64,000 bases of DNA from Elizabethkingia miricola. Lineage in GTDB: Bacteria > Bacteroidota > Bacteroidia > Flavobacteriales > Weeksellaceae. Position 1 is the first letter of the stretch. Every line of letters begins with the position of its first letter. Location of the stretch: assembly GCF_001675285.1 (NCBI RefSeq), contig NZ_LSGQ01000003.1:608265-672264 (forward strand). Reading direction: 5' to 3'. A program made the position numbers and the translations under genes. The notes beneath the pieces were generated by a model. That model worked only from the letters and a program-made list of their open reading frames with translations. It ran no database searches and was not told where the DNA came from. This document shows, one piece after another, positions 35,629-44,470 of the stretch.

Positions 35629-36155
35629 TCAAAATGCTACTCTCTCTGTTTACAGGTGCAGGATTATTAATTGCCTCTTATAGCCCGGATTCATTGCATG
35701 CCGATAGTCATAACAGAGGCTGTACAGGATCTGCAAATTGTACAGCATGCTCTAATTGTTCGGGTTGTGCCCATTGTACTTCAGGTGGTACTTGTGGTGT
35801 ATGCAGTAGTGGTTCCTCTAAGAGAAAAATTTACTCTTTCGGGGGTTATTCAAAAAAGAAATCTTCAGGAAGTAGTCGTAATCTAAAGTCAGGCTATTCG
35901 AAAAACAATCTGAATGGTACTAAAAGCCCGGTATATTATTACGACAGCAAAATGACACTGGCCGAAGACAATTTTCTGTATACAATAAACAGGAAAGTTG
36001 AGGTACGTAAAGCCCCCGGAGATCGGTTTAAAGTTCTGGAAACTTTGCAGCCAAACTCAAAGCTTATTTTTCTGAACAAAGAAGAGAAATGGTATAAAAT
36101 CCGGGTATACAAAAGTGGTACAGAAGGTTTTGTTCATTCCAAAAATGTGAAGTAA
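35625..36155 (+). CDS. Exported Cys-rich protein with C-terminal SH3 domain
   Basis: This 176-residue protein starts inside the stop of the nuclease gene (ATGA overlap). A signal peptide (MIKMLLSLFTGAGLLIASY) is followed by a cluster of eight Cys within about 28 residues (including CTACSNCSGCAHC), then a Lys/Ser-rich linker. The bacterial SH3 (SH3b) domain of about 60 residues follows, starting near INRKVEVRKAPGDRFK and ending EGFVHSKNVK. SH3b domains often bind peptidoglycan peptides. The Cys cluster resembles a metal-binding or disulfide-rich knot but matches no motif I can name. It probably acts in the periplasm with the TM and vWA partners of the operon. Confidence 0.8.
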   Translation: MIKMLLSLFTGAGLLIASYSPDSLHADSHNRGCTGSANCTACSNCSGCAHCTSGGTCGVCSSGSSKRKIYSFGGYSKKKSSGSSRNLKSGYSKNNLNGTKSPVYYYDSKMTLAEDNFLYTINRKVEVRKAPGDRFKVLETLQPNSKLIFLNKEEKWYKIRVYKSGTEGFVHSKNVK

Positions 36156-36539
36156 ATGAAGTATTTCTTTCTCTTCTGTGCACTATGTTGCTTTATAGCG
36201 GTATTGCGGCTGCCCATTGATTATTATACCTTTTTGCGCATTGTAATTTTTATTGGAGCCGGTATAGCATTATATCACCTGTTTAGAAATAAAATCTACT
36301 ACTGGATAGCGGTGTTCGGATTTATTCTCATTCTTTTTAATCCCGTGTTTCCGATATATCTGCATAAAAAGTCATTATGGCTGCCGCTGGATATTATTAC
36401 AGGAATTCTTTTTCTGTGTCTGAATTTTATCAAAAAGAAACCGGAAGAAAAAAAAGATACACTTCCGTTACATAAAGAACCTGTTACGCATATGCGTGAC
36501 AGAATAATGAACCCACAACCTTTAAAACAAAAGAAATAA
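36156..36539 (+). CDS. Small integral membrane protein (DUF6804-like)
   Basis: This 127-residue protein has about four hydrophobic helices in its first 100 residues (LFCALCCFIAVLRLPIDYYT, RIVIFIGAGIALYHLF, YWIAVFGFILILFNPVFPIY, LPLDIITGILFLCLNFI) and a charged cytoplasmic tail rich in Lys and Glu. The LRLPIDYYTFLR opening and FNPVFPIYL fit the DUF6804 family as I remember it. Its start codon directly follows the SH3 gene stop with no gap, so it is co-translated. Function unknown. Confidence 0.75.
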   Translation: MKYFFLFCALCCFIAVLRLPIDYYTFLRIVIFIGAGIALYHLFRNKIYYWIAVFGFILILFNPVFPIYLHKKSLWLPLDIITGILFLCLNFIKKKPEEKKDTLPLHKEPVTHMRDRIMNPQPLKQKK

Positions 36540-36541
36540 AA

Positions 36542-36946
36542 ATGAATATTCAGATCTCCGAAAATCTAAAAGCGCATTTTCTCAGGCTTTATCAGATGGC
36601 CATATGCGATGATAATTTTAGTAAGCTTGAATTGAAAATGCTATATCGTTTTGCTGAAGAGAGAGGCGTTATAGCTAAGAATCTGGACGAAATTCTGCTA
36701 AGTCCTGTAGATACCAAAAATGCGCTTCCCCAAACATTGGAAGATAAAATAGAGTATCTATATGATCTTGTACTCATGATTTGGGCGGATGACCATATAG
36801 ACGATAACGAAAGATCGGCATTGGAAAAGTATATAAAGCTTTTTGGCTTTGTAGAAGAAAATGTATCTGCAATTGCCAATTATCTTTTAGAAGCCGTAAA
36901 AAGCGGAAAAACAAAGAGCGATATATTGTATGAACTTCAAAATTAA
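36542..36946 (+). CDS. TerB-family (tellurite-resistance-like) protein
   Basis: This 134-residue all-helical protein resembles the TerB domain: paired acidic helices ending in an Asp-rich turn, seen first as MAICDDNFSKLELKMLYRFA and again as MIWADDHIDDNERSALEKYI. Those two D-x-x-x-D/E motifs are the metal-binding signature of TerB. TerB proteins are cytoplasmic parts of Ter stress-response complexes together with vWA proteins and membrane TerC. Here the flanking genes encode a vWA-like lipoprotein and a membrane protein instead. Gap of 2 bp from the previous gene. Confidence 0.82.
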   Translation: MNIQISENLKAHFLRLYQMAICDDNFSKLELKMLYRFAEERGVIAKNLDEILLSPVDTKNALPQTLEDKIEYLYDLVLMIWADDHIDDNERSALEKYIKLFGFVEENVSAIANYLLEAVKSGKTKSDILYELQN

Positions 36947-36952
36947 AGCATC

Positions 36953-38287
36953 ATGACAACTCAAATCAAAAACCTGTTCCGGTTAAAGCCGTCCGGATTA
37001 ATTAATGGTAATCATAACAAAGATATAAATCCGGAAGAATCTGCTGAAGATAAAGAAGAAGTAAGAAAAAGAACCTATCATGAAGCCGGACACAGAGAAG
37101 GCGGACGAAATATAGGCAGTCCCAGAGCACTGTCTATTTCTCTCAATGCTATTTATGCCAAGTTTCAGAATGAAGAAAAAGAAAAGGTGGAAAAGCAAAG
37201 GGCAATAAAAGAGCCTTATTACAATGAACAAAAAAATAAAGAAACTGAGATAAAAGCATTACATGTCAGTCAGGAGAATAAAGAAGAACAAACTTCCAGA
37301 GTTGAAGAGCAAATAAAGAAAATAAAAGATGTAGTGGAGGGTATAAAGTTTGAAATTAATGATCTGGCTCGCAATCCTGAAAAATACCACATAAAGGCTA
37401 CAAAAGGTGCCTCTACAAAATTTTGGATAGGTTTTATTATCCTTATTCCAATTAGTCTGTACCTGTTTACATTTTATATTTCTACTTCTTATTCAGCATT
37501 TTTCAAAACATTTGATCCGGAGAGTAATCTTATCATGAATATGCTCGACCCCAAAGCTTTTGAAGTGGCATGGAAAGATGGTACATTGGAGGGGGCTTTT
37601 GTTACGCTAATTCCGTTTGTGTTTTTAGGATTAGGTTATTTAATTCATATGTATGGGGAGAATAAAACAAAACTCAACTATTTTAAAGTAGGTGTTTTGT
37701 TTCTTACGACTTTTGTATTTGATGTAATCTTAGCCTACCAGATAGAAGAGAAAATCTATAACCTGAATAAAACTTTTGATTCTCCACCATTCGACTTGTC
37801 TATAGCATTTACAAAAATCCAGTTCTGGGGGATTATATTTGCTGGTTTTGTTGTTTATATCATTTGGGGGTTGGTGTTTGATTTTATTATGAAAGAACAT
37901 AAAGAAAAAGATAAGATTAAGCATGAACAGGAAAAACGTGAGCAGGATATCCGGATTCATCAGGAAAGAATTGCAGAACTAGATCAGCAAAAAGAAACGC
38001 TTGTAAAAGAGCAACACGATATTCGGGAACGTATTGTAAATGCACAAGGGAGGATTGCAGAACTGCAAAGAATAATAGATGCCGTGATTATTCCGACTAA
38101 AGAATATGTGCTTTATGCATCTGAATATACACAAGGCTGGACCACTTTTATTTATGAGAAGCTTTTCCTTCCTAATCATGAAAAGCAGGAATTGGTAGAT
38201 GAATGTCTTAAAACTTATGATGATCACATGGAAAACGTTGGTGCTAAGCATGAAACTCAAAACTCTGTATATCTACCCGTATTATAA
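36953..38287 (+). CDS. Membrane protein with flanking coiled coils, unknown function
   Basis: I cannot place this 444-residue protein in a named family. The N-terminal ~130 residues are charged and coiled-coil-like (many Lys/Glu, heptads in QEENKEEQTSRVEEQIKKIK). Four transmembrane segments follow, at about 155-178, 215-238, 250-270 and 290-312. A second coiled coil occupies about 317-375 (IRIHQERIAELDQQKETLVK), and a C-terminal helical end follows. The geometry (coil, four TM, coil) resembles scaffold or channel-like proteins that assemble into rings or complexes. Gap of 6 bp from terB, so translationally coupled. Confidence 0.6.
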   Translation: MTTQIKNLFRLKPSGLINGNHNKDINPEESAEDKEEVRKRTYHEAGHREGGRNIGSPRALSISLNAIYAKFQNEEKEKVEKQRAIKEPYYNEQKNKETEIKALHVSQENKEEQTSRVEEQIKKIKDVVEGIKFEINDLARNPEKYHIKATKGASTKFWIGFIILIPISLYLFTFYISTSYSAFFKTFDPESNLIMNMLDPKAFEVAWKDGTLEGAFVTLIPFVFLGLGYLIHMYGENKTKLNYFKVGVLFLTTFVFDVILAYQIEEKIYNLNKTFDSPPFDLSIAFTKIQFWGIIFAGFVVYIIWGLVFDFIMKEHKEKDKIKHEQEKREQDIRIHQERIAELDQQKETLVKEQHDIRERIVNAQGRIAELQRIIDAVIIPTKEYVLYASEYTQGWTTFIYEKLFLPNHEKQELVDECLKTYDDHMENVGAKHETQNSVYLPVL

Positions 38288-38298
38288 AAATATCTGCT

Positions 38299-39201
38299 AT
38301 GAAAATTAAATTTATATTTTTAATACTTATAACCTCTCTATTACAAAATTGTGGTGAAGAAAAGGTTCCTCAAAAGGAAAATAATTCTACGGCAAGTACT
38401 GAAAACATAACTAATGTGGCAGATAAAAATCTTAATATTAGTTTTTTGTTGGACTTATCGGACAGAATAGATCCGGTGAAGTACCCGAATGCTTCCATGC
38501 CTTACTATCAGCGGGATTTATATTATATAAAAAGTGTAGAGCAAGCCTTTGTCGATCATATCAAACATAAGAAGATACTTCAGTTGAATGACCAGATGCA
38601 GGTTTTCTTTGATCCTGAACCTCAGAATCCACAAATGAACAAGCTTAGTCAGCAACTTAGAGTGAAATTCGACAAGAATTCTACAAAAGATCAAATAACG
38701 GGAGTAGATAAGGTTTTTACAGAGATTCCACCTCAAATTTATCAATCGGCTATTCGTGGGAAACAATATACAGGCGCAGATATCTGGCGGTTTTTTAAAA
38801 ATAAAGTAAAGGATTACTGTATAAAAGATAAGCACCGCAATATTCTGGTTATTATTACGGATGGCTATATGTATCATAAAGATAGCAAGTTTACTGAGGG
38901 TAATAAAAGCTCTTTTCTTACCCCTGAATTTATACGAAGTAAAAAGCTAACGACTTCAAATTATAAAGAATTGATTGCTAAAAATAAGTTAGGTTTTATC
39001 CCTGCTACTGAAGGACTTCAGAATCTTGAAGTGTTGGTAGTAGGTATTAATCCTGCAAAAAACAGCCCATACGAAGAAGATGTTATCCACCAGTATTGGG
39101 CAGATTGGTTAAATGCAATGGGTGTAAAGAAATTCGAGATTAAAAATGCAGACCTGCCAAGTAATCTTGATCCTGTAATCCGTAAGATTATCCAGAAATA
39201 A
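38299..39201 (+). CDS. vWA-like lipoprotein
   Basis: This 300-residue protein has a lipoprotein signal (MKIKFIFLILITSLLQNC, Cys18). The mature part resembles a von Willebrand A fold. After a beta strand, the MIDAS-like motif FLLDLSDR (Asp52, Ser54) differs from the canonical DxSxS in its last Ser, and a later strand NILVIITDGYMYH supplies the downstream Asp. It is the last gene of the seven-gene cluster (11-bp gap). In Ter systems vWA proteins (TerY) are cytoplasmic; a lipidated, exported version is unusual. No known effector domain is visible. Confidence 0.72.
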   Translation: MKIKFIFLILITSLLQNCGEEKVPQKENNSTASTENITNVADKNLNISFLLDLSDRIDPVKYPNASMPYYQRDLYYIKSVEQAFVDHIKHKKILQLNDQMQVFFDPEPQNPQMNKLSQQLRVKFDKNSTKDQITGVDKVFTEIPPQIYQSAIRGKQYTGADIWRFFKNKVKDYCIKDKHRNILVIITDGYMYHKDSKFTEGNKSSFLTPEFIRSKKLTTSNYKELIAKNKLGFIPATEGLQNLEVLVVGINPAKNSPYEEDVIHQYWADWLNAMGVKKFEIKNADLPSNLDPVIRKIIQK

Positions 39202-39240
39202 ATCTTATTTGTTTTGAAGATGAAGCCTTGAATATATTTT

Positions 39241-39369
39241 ATTCAGGGCTTTGTCAGAATAAATATAATGTATTGGGAGCATTATAGTGCTCCTTAATTT
39301 CCTTAAATTCTAAATGGTAAAATAAACCATTAAGATATTTAGTTAATTAAGAAAAATGTATGATAATAT
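39241..39369. repeat. Tandem ~128-bp repeat, unit 1
   Basis: First of three head-to-tail units. It contains the inverted repeat GGAGCA...TGCTCC and begins with ATTCAGGGCTTTGTCAGAAT. The end carries TTAAGATATTTAGTTAATTA, shared by all three units. It is noncoding in all frames I can read. Confidence 0.9.
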
Positions 39370-39497
39370 ATTCAGCCTTGCCGGAATAAATGTAAAGAAT
39401 TGAGTATATTATGGAGTTCCTTAATTCCCTTAAACCCTTAATGGTAAAATTGAATCATTAAGATATTTAGTTAATTAAGAAAAATGTATGATAATAT
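39370..39497. repeat. Tandem ~128-bp repeat, unit 2
   Basis: Second unit, the most diverged (GAATTGAGTATATTATGGAG replaces the stem region of unit 1). Its hairpin CTTAATGgtaaaattgaatCATTAAG is intact (7-bp stem). The final ~50 bp are nearly identical to unit 1. Confidence 0.9.
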
Positions 39498-39622
39498 ATT
39501 CAGAGCCTTGTCAGAATAAATATAATGCATTGGGAGCATTATAGTGTTCCTTAATTTCCCTAAACTCTTAATGGTAAAATGAATAATTAAGATATTTAGT
39601 TAATTGAGAAAAATGCAATGAT
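39498..39622. repeat. Tandem ~128-bp repeat, unit 3
   Basis: Third unit, close to unit 1 in its first half (GGGAGCATTATAGTGTTCC), with decay at its 3' end where GTATGAT becomes GCAATGAT. The next ~270 bp to 39890 hold no supported gene; a short CCTG/CAGG hairpin with a central T-run is present around 39699-39712. Confidence 0.85.
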
Positions 39623-39890
39623 ACATCTAATTAAGGAACCCCGGAATTTAAACTTCAAGTTAAAACCTTTGTGTAAAGCATACTAAAAAATAAAAGACCT
39701 GCTTTTTCAGGAGTTGACTTTTATCAGGGAGATGTGCCTGTTAGCAATTTTGTAATTGTCTATTAATCAGGTAGAATTTAATTTGGGGTTAACATTGAAG
39801 CTTTCTTTTTTTCATAAATTGTAGAGAATTAAAGCAGTCTTCCAAAAAAGACTGTATTCGCTAAATCCCAAACACATTAAATTTTTACCA

Positions 39891-41237
39891 ATGAAAAAAA
39901 GATTTCAACCCCCAAGTGTAAGAAAATTATACACAATTGTATTTTTTTCTTTGTTCTTATCATTCGTTCTAAGCTCATGCTCACGAGATGATACAACCGG
40001 CAATAAACTTCCGGAAAGTTCTGCAAATAACAGTGGTTATAAAACTTATGGTGATCTTGTTTTACAAAAAAATGTAATCGTCCTGAATGACGAATCTGTA
40101 CAGGCTATTACAGAGAATGACCAGCAGATAAGTTTTAATTATACTACGAATCAGACGGATAGTATAAAAGAAGGAACTGTTATTGTAGCGACTAAGATAG
40201 AAAACGATAAAATCAAAAATATTCTGGCAAAAGTAGTTTCTGTATCCGGAATGGGTAGTCAAACAGTGTTTAGAACAACCAGCGCAAAGCTTGAAGAAGT
40301 TATTTACAGCGGAAATATCAGCGGAGTATATGATCCTTCGCAACAGGCTTCGTTGCAGGTAAATGGTCAACAAGCCAATTATGTACCTGTAGAAGGACTG
40401 ATCTCGCAGGCAGCAAGTGCTAAGATCAGTAATATGGAGGCTAAAGCAATTAATATTCAGAAGAGTGCCAATATTGAGAAGAGTGCAATTAGTAACACGA
40501 TTAACTTCAAGTATTTTAGTTTTGATAAGACTATTCCTTTACCTGCACAACAGGTAGGACCTGTTACGGCAGCTGCGGATATTAATGTAAAAGGAGGATT
40601 TACGCCAAAGATAAAGTATAATATTTCCTTTTCCTTGGGGCATTTGTCCAGTTACTATGTTGACTTTATTATGGACGATATCAGCCTTCAGGCATTGGCA
40701 AATATTCAGGGAAAACTGGGTTACACACTAAGCGTAACGGATTATATCAATATTCCTATTGTGCCAATAGTATTAGGACCTACCGGACTTATTATAAGTC
40801 CTACTATTGCTGCAGGACCTTATGTAGGGGCAAGTGCTACAGGAAGAGTACAATTGCAGCTCTTTTCTCTTACCGGGAAGGCTAACTTTTTAGTAGGTGT
40901 GAAACCAGATCTGAATGTTAATTTACAAACTATTACTGGTCCAAAAATTACAAAAGTTGATGGTGAGCTGGCTGCAGAAGTAGGAGTAGAAGTAAAAGGA
41001 GCTGTAGGATTACAGTTTTTAACAGCCTCAATTGCCAATTCAGGTATCAGAGGGAGAGTGGCTGCTGTACCATCTTTAAAATTAGAGTTAGTACCAAACA
41101 GAAGTATGCCTTTTGAGCTGAAAGGAAAAATTCAGGCAGATATGTTTTATGGATTTGGAATCCCGCCATTTAGATATGAAGGAACATTCCCGTTATTGAA
41201 CAAAGAAATTCCTATTTATAAAACAAATCTCTTGTAG
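39891..41237 (+). CDS. Hypothetical lipoprotein, beta-rich
   Basis: This 448-residue protein has a lipoprotein signal (LFLSFVLSSC, Cys30). I do not recognise a family. About 200 N-terminal residues are Ser/Thr/Asn-rich strands (a DSIKEGTVIVATKIENDKIK segment). The C-terminal ~230 residues contain many Gly-, Val- and Pro-rich strands (VVLGPTGLIISP-like segments), consistent with a beta-sandwich or beta-helix surface protein. The promoter lies in the repeat-containing gap before it, and a strong terminator follows. It is not obviously linked to the seven-gene cluster upstream, 690 bp away. Confidence 0.68.
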   Translation: MKKRFQPPSVRKLYTIVFFSLFLSFVLSSCSRDDTTGNKLPESSANNSGYKTYGDLVLQKNVIVLNDESVQAITENDQQISFNYTTNQTDSIKEGTVIVATKIENDKIKNILAKVVSVSGMGSQTVFRTTSAKLEEVIYSGNISGVYDPSQQASLQVNGQQANYVPVEGLISQAASAKISNMEAKAINIQKSANIEKSAISNTINFKYFSFDKTIPLPAQQVGPVTAAADINVKGGFTPKIKYNISFSLGHLSSYYVDFIMDDISLQALANIQGKLGYTLSVTDYINIPIVPIVLGPTGLIISPTIAAGPYVGASATGRVQLQLFSLTGKANFLVGVKPDLNVNLQTITGPKITKVDGELAAEVGVEVKGAVGLQFLTASIANSGIRGRVAAVPSLKLELVPNRSMPFELKGKIQADMFYGFGIPPFRYEGTFPLLNKEIPIYKTNLL

Positions 41238-41259
41238 GAAACCATTACAATTTAATGAG

Positions 41260-41293
41260 CCGTGTCGGAATTAAGACTCCGACACGGTTTTTT
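41260..41293 (+). terminator. Rho-independent terminator after the lipoprotein gene
   Basis: A perfect 10-bp stem (CCGTGTCGGA with TCCGACACGG) and an 8-nt loop are followed by TTTTTT. It lies 22 bp after the stop at 41237. The convergent peptidase gene ends at 41304 and has no T-run on its side. Confidence 0.92.
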
Positions 41294-41303
41294 GTATGCA
41301 TAA

Positions 41304-44300
41304 TCAAATCTCTTTAAAAAGCTTATCAATCTCTTTCCTTTTATCGGGGCTTACCTTGTAGAATTCGTTCAATAAATCTATACTTCTTGGCTTTTTTGGA
41401 TATCGGTTGTTTTCAAGGAAATTTTTTAAAGCCATATTGACTTTATTCTCACCAATAAGTTCACTTAGTTTTACCATGACTACAGCCCCCTTGGAATAAG
41501 AAATATGTGCATTCTCTGCTGTAACCTTATACAGGGGTTGGTTTTCAGACAGTCCCTTTTCATTATCATAGATTTGTTGATGTATCTTTAGTCTTTCCTT
41601 CATTTTTGCTTCTCCGTGCATTTTTTTATACAACATCATTTCCGTATACATAGCAAGCGTTTCTGTAAGCATAACAGAGCCTTCGCGTTCGTCGGGATTA
41701 ATAAGGCTGTTGCCCCACCAGAGATGTGAAAGCTCGTGTCCGGCAAGTTCATTAATAACATCCTGCTTTTTGTCTGCATGTATGTTCGCATGAAATACCA
41801 TATCTTCGGGCATGAATACTGCAGAAGGATATGCTGTAGCAGCAAAACCTTTGGTAAATGAGGAGATTTCAGCAAAAGTGATGCTCCCGAAAGGATACTG
41901 CCCAAAATTTTGAATACAGTAATCCAGCGTAAGTTTTGCATTGCGGATGAGGTGGTCTACATTTTCGGCATGCTTTCTCAGATATAGTATATTCATTTTA
42001 ATTCCTTTGTAAATAAGGCTTTTCTGGTCGTATTCTGCTGATGAGACAGCAAACCGGAAAGGAATAGACTTTACTGTATAGCGGAAATAATTTCTGTTGT
42101 CTTTGGTCCAGTGCTTTACAAGATCTCCCGTACCTACAGCCGTCTGATTTTTATCTGTAGAAACGGTCATATCCAGATTAATAAAATCGTCTCTGAATAC
42201 TTCCGGAGCTTCAGCTTTCTTTAATTTATCCAATTTTCCAAGTTTATATTCTTTTCGGATATGCTCATCTTCTGTTTCTCTGTCTTTCTGATAGCCGATA
42301 AGTGGATAATAACGGCTAATCCGCATGAAAGAGCCGTTTTCTATAATGGCATTAAAGGATTGATGACCATTTACAGTATACCAATGGTAGGATAATTTGA
42401 AATCCAGACTTGCATTTTCATTAGGTTCTAAAGTTTTTTTTAGTACAATTTCTGTTATATCACTGTCTATATTTTTGCGCTCTGTAGTTGTAGTGAAAAT
42501 AGCAGATTCAATCTTTAAATCAGGACTAAAATTAATTAGAACCCGATCAATCGTTTTACCTGTCTGATTTACCAAAGAATAGTGTCCCTGAATCTGATAG
42601 GAATTGGCAGCCGGATAAAGTTGAATGTCTGTCTTAATATCTTTAATAGCAGGCTGAGGGAAACTTTCATATTTCCGGAACTTTAATTCATAACCGGCAG
42701 CATCAGCCAAAGCTTTTTCTTCATCTTTGGGAGTATAGCCTTTCATAAAAAGATTGGCACTGAATATTCCTGCTATTAGTAAGATTATCATCAGAACAGA
42801 ACCTTTCAGATTCCATTTTTTGGCTTTAACAAATTCATTTAACTTCCATAATAAAAATACAAGTGCCAGTCCGAATATTAATCTTTCTGCAAAAGATAAA
42901 GCATAAGGTCCGTATCCATTGAAATCGCTGTAGACTCCAACGTAGTCTGAAAATATTCTGAGTACAGGATATGAAATAAGTTTTTTAGACAAAGGACCTG
43001 TAAACAGAAAAACAGCCAATACAGAAAGACCTAAGGCCAGAAATCTGTTCCTGATATTGTCATTGATCAGTAATATTAGTCCTGAAAATAATATTAGCGG
43101 AAAAGTATTGAAGAGTATTGCACCCCAATAGGCATACCAGTCAATATGGAAATAATGATATGTCCATTGGAATATAAGGCCTTCGGCAATTAGTATTCCG
43201 GTGAAAAAGGATAGCAAAATACAGGAAGAAAGAAAATGACCTGTAAGTTTATTTTTGTAAAAAAAAGTGCTTTTTTCGATCAGAGCAAAGCCGGAGACCT
43301 GACTTCGCCAGTACAAATCATTGATGAAATAAGTAATGATAAGTAACCCCAGTAAATGAAAGTTCTCTGAAATTGTAACAGCCATTAATCCGGAACTTGC
43401 AAATTTCTGTGGAAGCCGTATTCCTTTCTCAATCTCAGCATACATCTCCATTCCGGTAAAGAAGAGTAATAAAATAGAAATCGCCGGAATTGCAATGCTT
43501 TTAAACAAATATATAAGATCTATTCTGGCAAAAGACAGAGCAGGAACTATTCCTGCTATATTCCCGAAATTCAGATTTACGGTTTTATATTCTACAAGAT
43601 CAACAGCTGAGGATTCGGAAGATATGAGAGTTCCTTTTTTTAATTTTTTCGTTGCAGCACCTGAGAAAGAAAACAAGCTGTGGGTAAGAATAAGTAAAGC
43701 TAGAGATATTGTAAAGTAAAGGCTCCTGTTTAGAAGTAATATTCCTGAAAATGGTATAACCTGAGTGTTCTTTTGCTGAATATTCAAATCCTTTGCTTCT
43801 AAAAAATAGGAAGACAGACCAAAAGGATCTGCAATAGCTGATAAGTGTTGGGCTTCGGCAGACTGTGGCAGGCTGCCAGCCATAAAAGGTGAATTGGAAA
43901 ACACGAGGACTACCATATAAAAAACATACAATAGCAAACCGCCGACGACTACCAATAGCTTTTTGCGAGTAGTAAATGATATAAAGAACAGAAAGCTGCA
44001 TACCAGAAAACAGTTAAGAAAACCGAAGTTCAGAAGCGGGTAAATATAGTACCATGCATTGAAGTTAGTCTGTATTTCGCTACCGGATCTCAGATTTTGC
44101 CCAATTATGAAACCTAAAACAATAAAGACAAAACTCAGGAAAGTGTACAAAAAATAAGAAGCAAAATGTCCGTTTAGGTATTTTCTTCGGGATAATGGAA
44201 ATGAGAAAAGTACAATATAAAATTTAGAATCCTGATCTTTGAATAGTTGCTGAATAGCATAAATAATAGCGATAAATATAACAGCCAGACTTAGCATCCC

Positions 44301-44468
44301 GGTTATAAATCCAATCGTATAAGGAGAGTTGAGATAAATACCATCACCAACCGACATATTAAAATTATTGCCACAAAATATTCCAATTCCCATAAGGGTA
44401 ATGGCAATAGCATAACTGAACCAATGCTTCCTACGGCGTTGGATCTCAAATAAAAATATGGTGTTCAT
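41304..44468 (-). CDS. ABC-2-type permease fused to an M1-family aminopeptidase
   Basis: This 1054-residue protein combines two modules. Residues 1-570 are a polytopic ABC-2 permease-like domain with about 12 hydrophobic helices. Residues ~600-1054 are an M1 (gluzincin) metallopeptidase domain with the zinc motif HELSHLWWG near residue 910 and the third ligand in MLTETLAMYTE about 20 residues on. The usual GxMEN exopeptidase motif is not obvious (FAATAYPSAVFMPED occupies its place), so it may not act as a classical aminopeptidase. The ATPase gene 2 bp upstream makes a complete ABC exporter with a peptidase tail. The substrate is unknown. Confidence 0.88.
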   Translation of the reverse strand: MNTIFLFEIQRRRKHWFSYAIAITLMGIGIFCGNNFNMSVGDGIYLNSPYTIGFITGMLSLAVIFIAIIYAIQQLFKDQDSKFYIVLFSFPLSRRKYLNGHFASYFLYTFLSFVFIVLGFIIGQNLRSGSEIQTNFNAWYYIYPLLNFGFLNCFLVCSFLFFISFTTRKKLLVVVGGLLLYVFYMVVLVFSNSPFMAGSLPQSAEAQHLSAIADPFGLSSYFLEAKDLNIQQKNTQVIPFSGILLLNRSLYFTISLALLILTHSLFSFSGAATKKLKKGTLISSESSAVDLVEYKTVNLNFGNIAGIVPALSFARIDLIYLFKSIAIPAISILLLFFTGMEMYAEIEKGIRLPQKFASSGLMAVTISENFHLLGLLIITYFINDLYWRSQVSGFALIEKSTFFYKNKLTGHFLSSCILLSFFTGILIAEGLIFQWTYHYFHIDWYAYWGAILFNTFPLILFSGLILLINDNIRNRFLALGLSVLAVFLFTGPLSKKLISYPVLRIFSDYVGVYSDFNGYGPYALSFAERLIFGLALVFLLWKLNEFVKAKKWNLKGSVLMIILLIAGIFSANLFMKGYTPKDEEKALADAAGYELKFRKYESFPQPAIKDIKTDIQLYPAANSYQIQGHYSLVNQTGKTIDRVLINFSPDLKIESAIFTTTTERKNIDSDITEIVLKKTLEPNENASLDFKLSYHWYTVNGHQSFNAIIENGSFMRISRYYPLIGYQKDRETEDEHIRKEYKLGKLDKLKKAEAPEVFRDDFINLDMTVSTDKNQTAVGTGDLVKHWTKDNRNYFRYTVKSIPFRFAVSSAEYDQKSLIYKGIKMNILYLRKHAENVDHLIRNAKLTLDYCIQNFGQYPFGSITFAEISSFTKGFAATAYPSAVFMPEDMVFHANIHADKKQDVINELAGHELSHLWWGNSLINPDEREGSVMLTETLAMYTEMMLYKKMHGEAKMKERLKIHQQIYDNEKGLSENQPLYKVTAENAHISYSKGAVVMVKLSELIGENKVNMALKNFLENNRYPKKPRSIDLLNEFYKVSPDKRKEIDKLFKEI

Positions 44469-44470
44469 AA

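Noticed and set aside
36542..36946. Classical tellurite-resistance operon
   Set aside because: No terC, terD, terE or terZ gene is present; only TerB and a vWA-like lipoprotein match.
39241..39622. CRISPR array
   Set aside because: Repeat units are ~128 bp, adjacent, imperfect and have no unique spacers or cas genes nearby.
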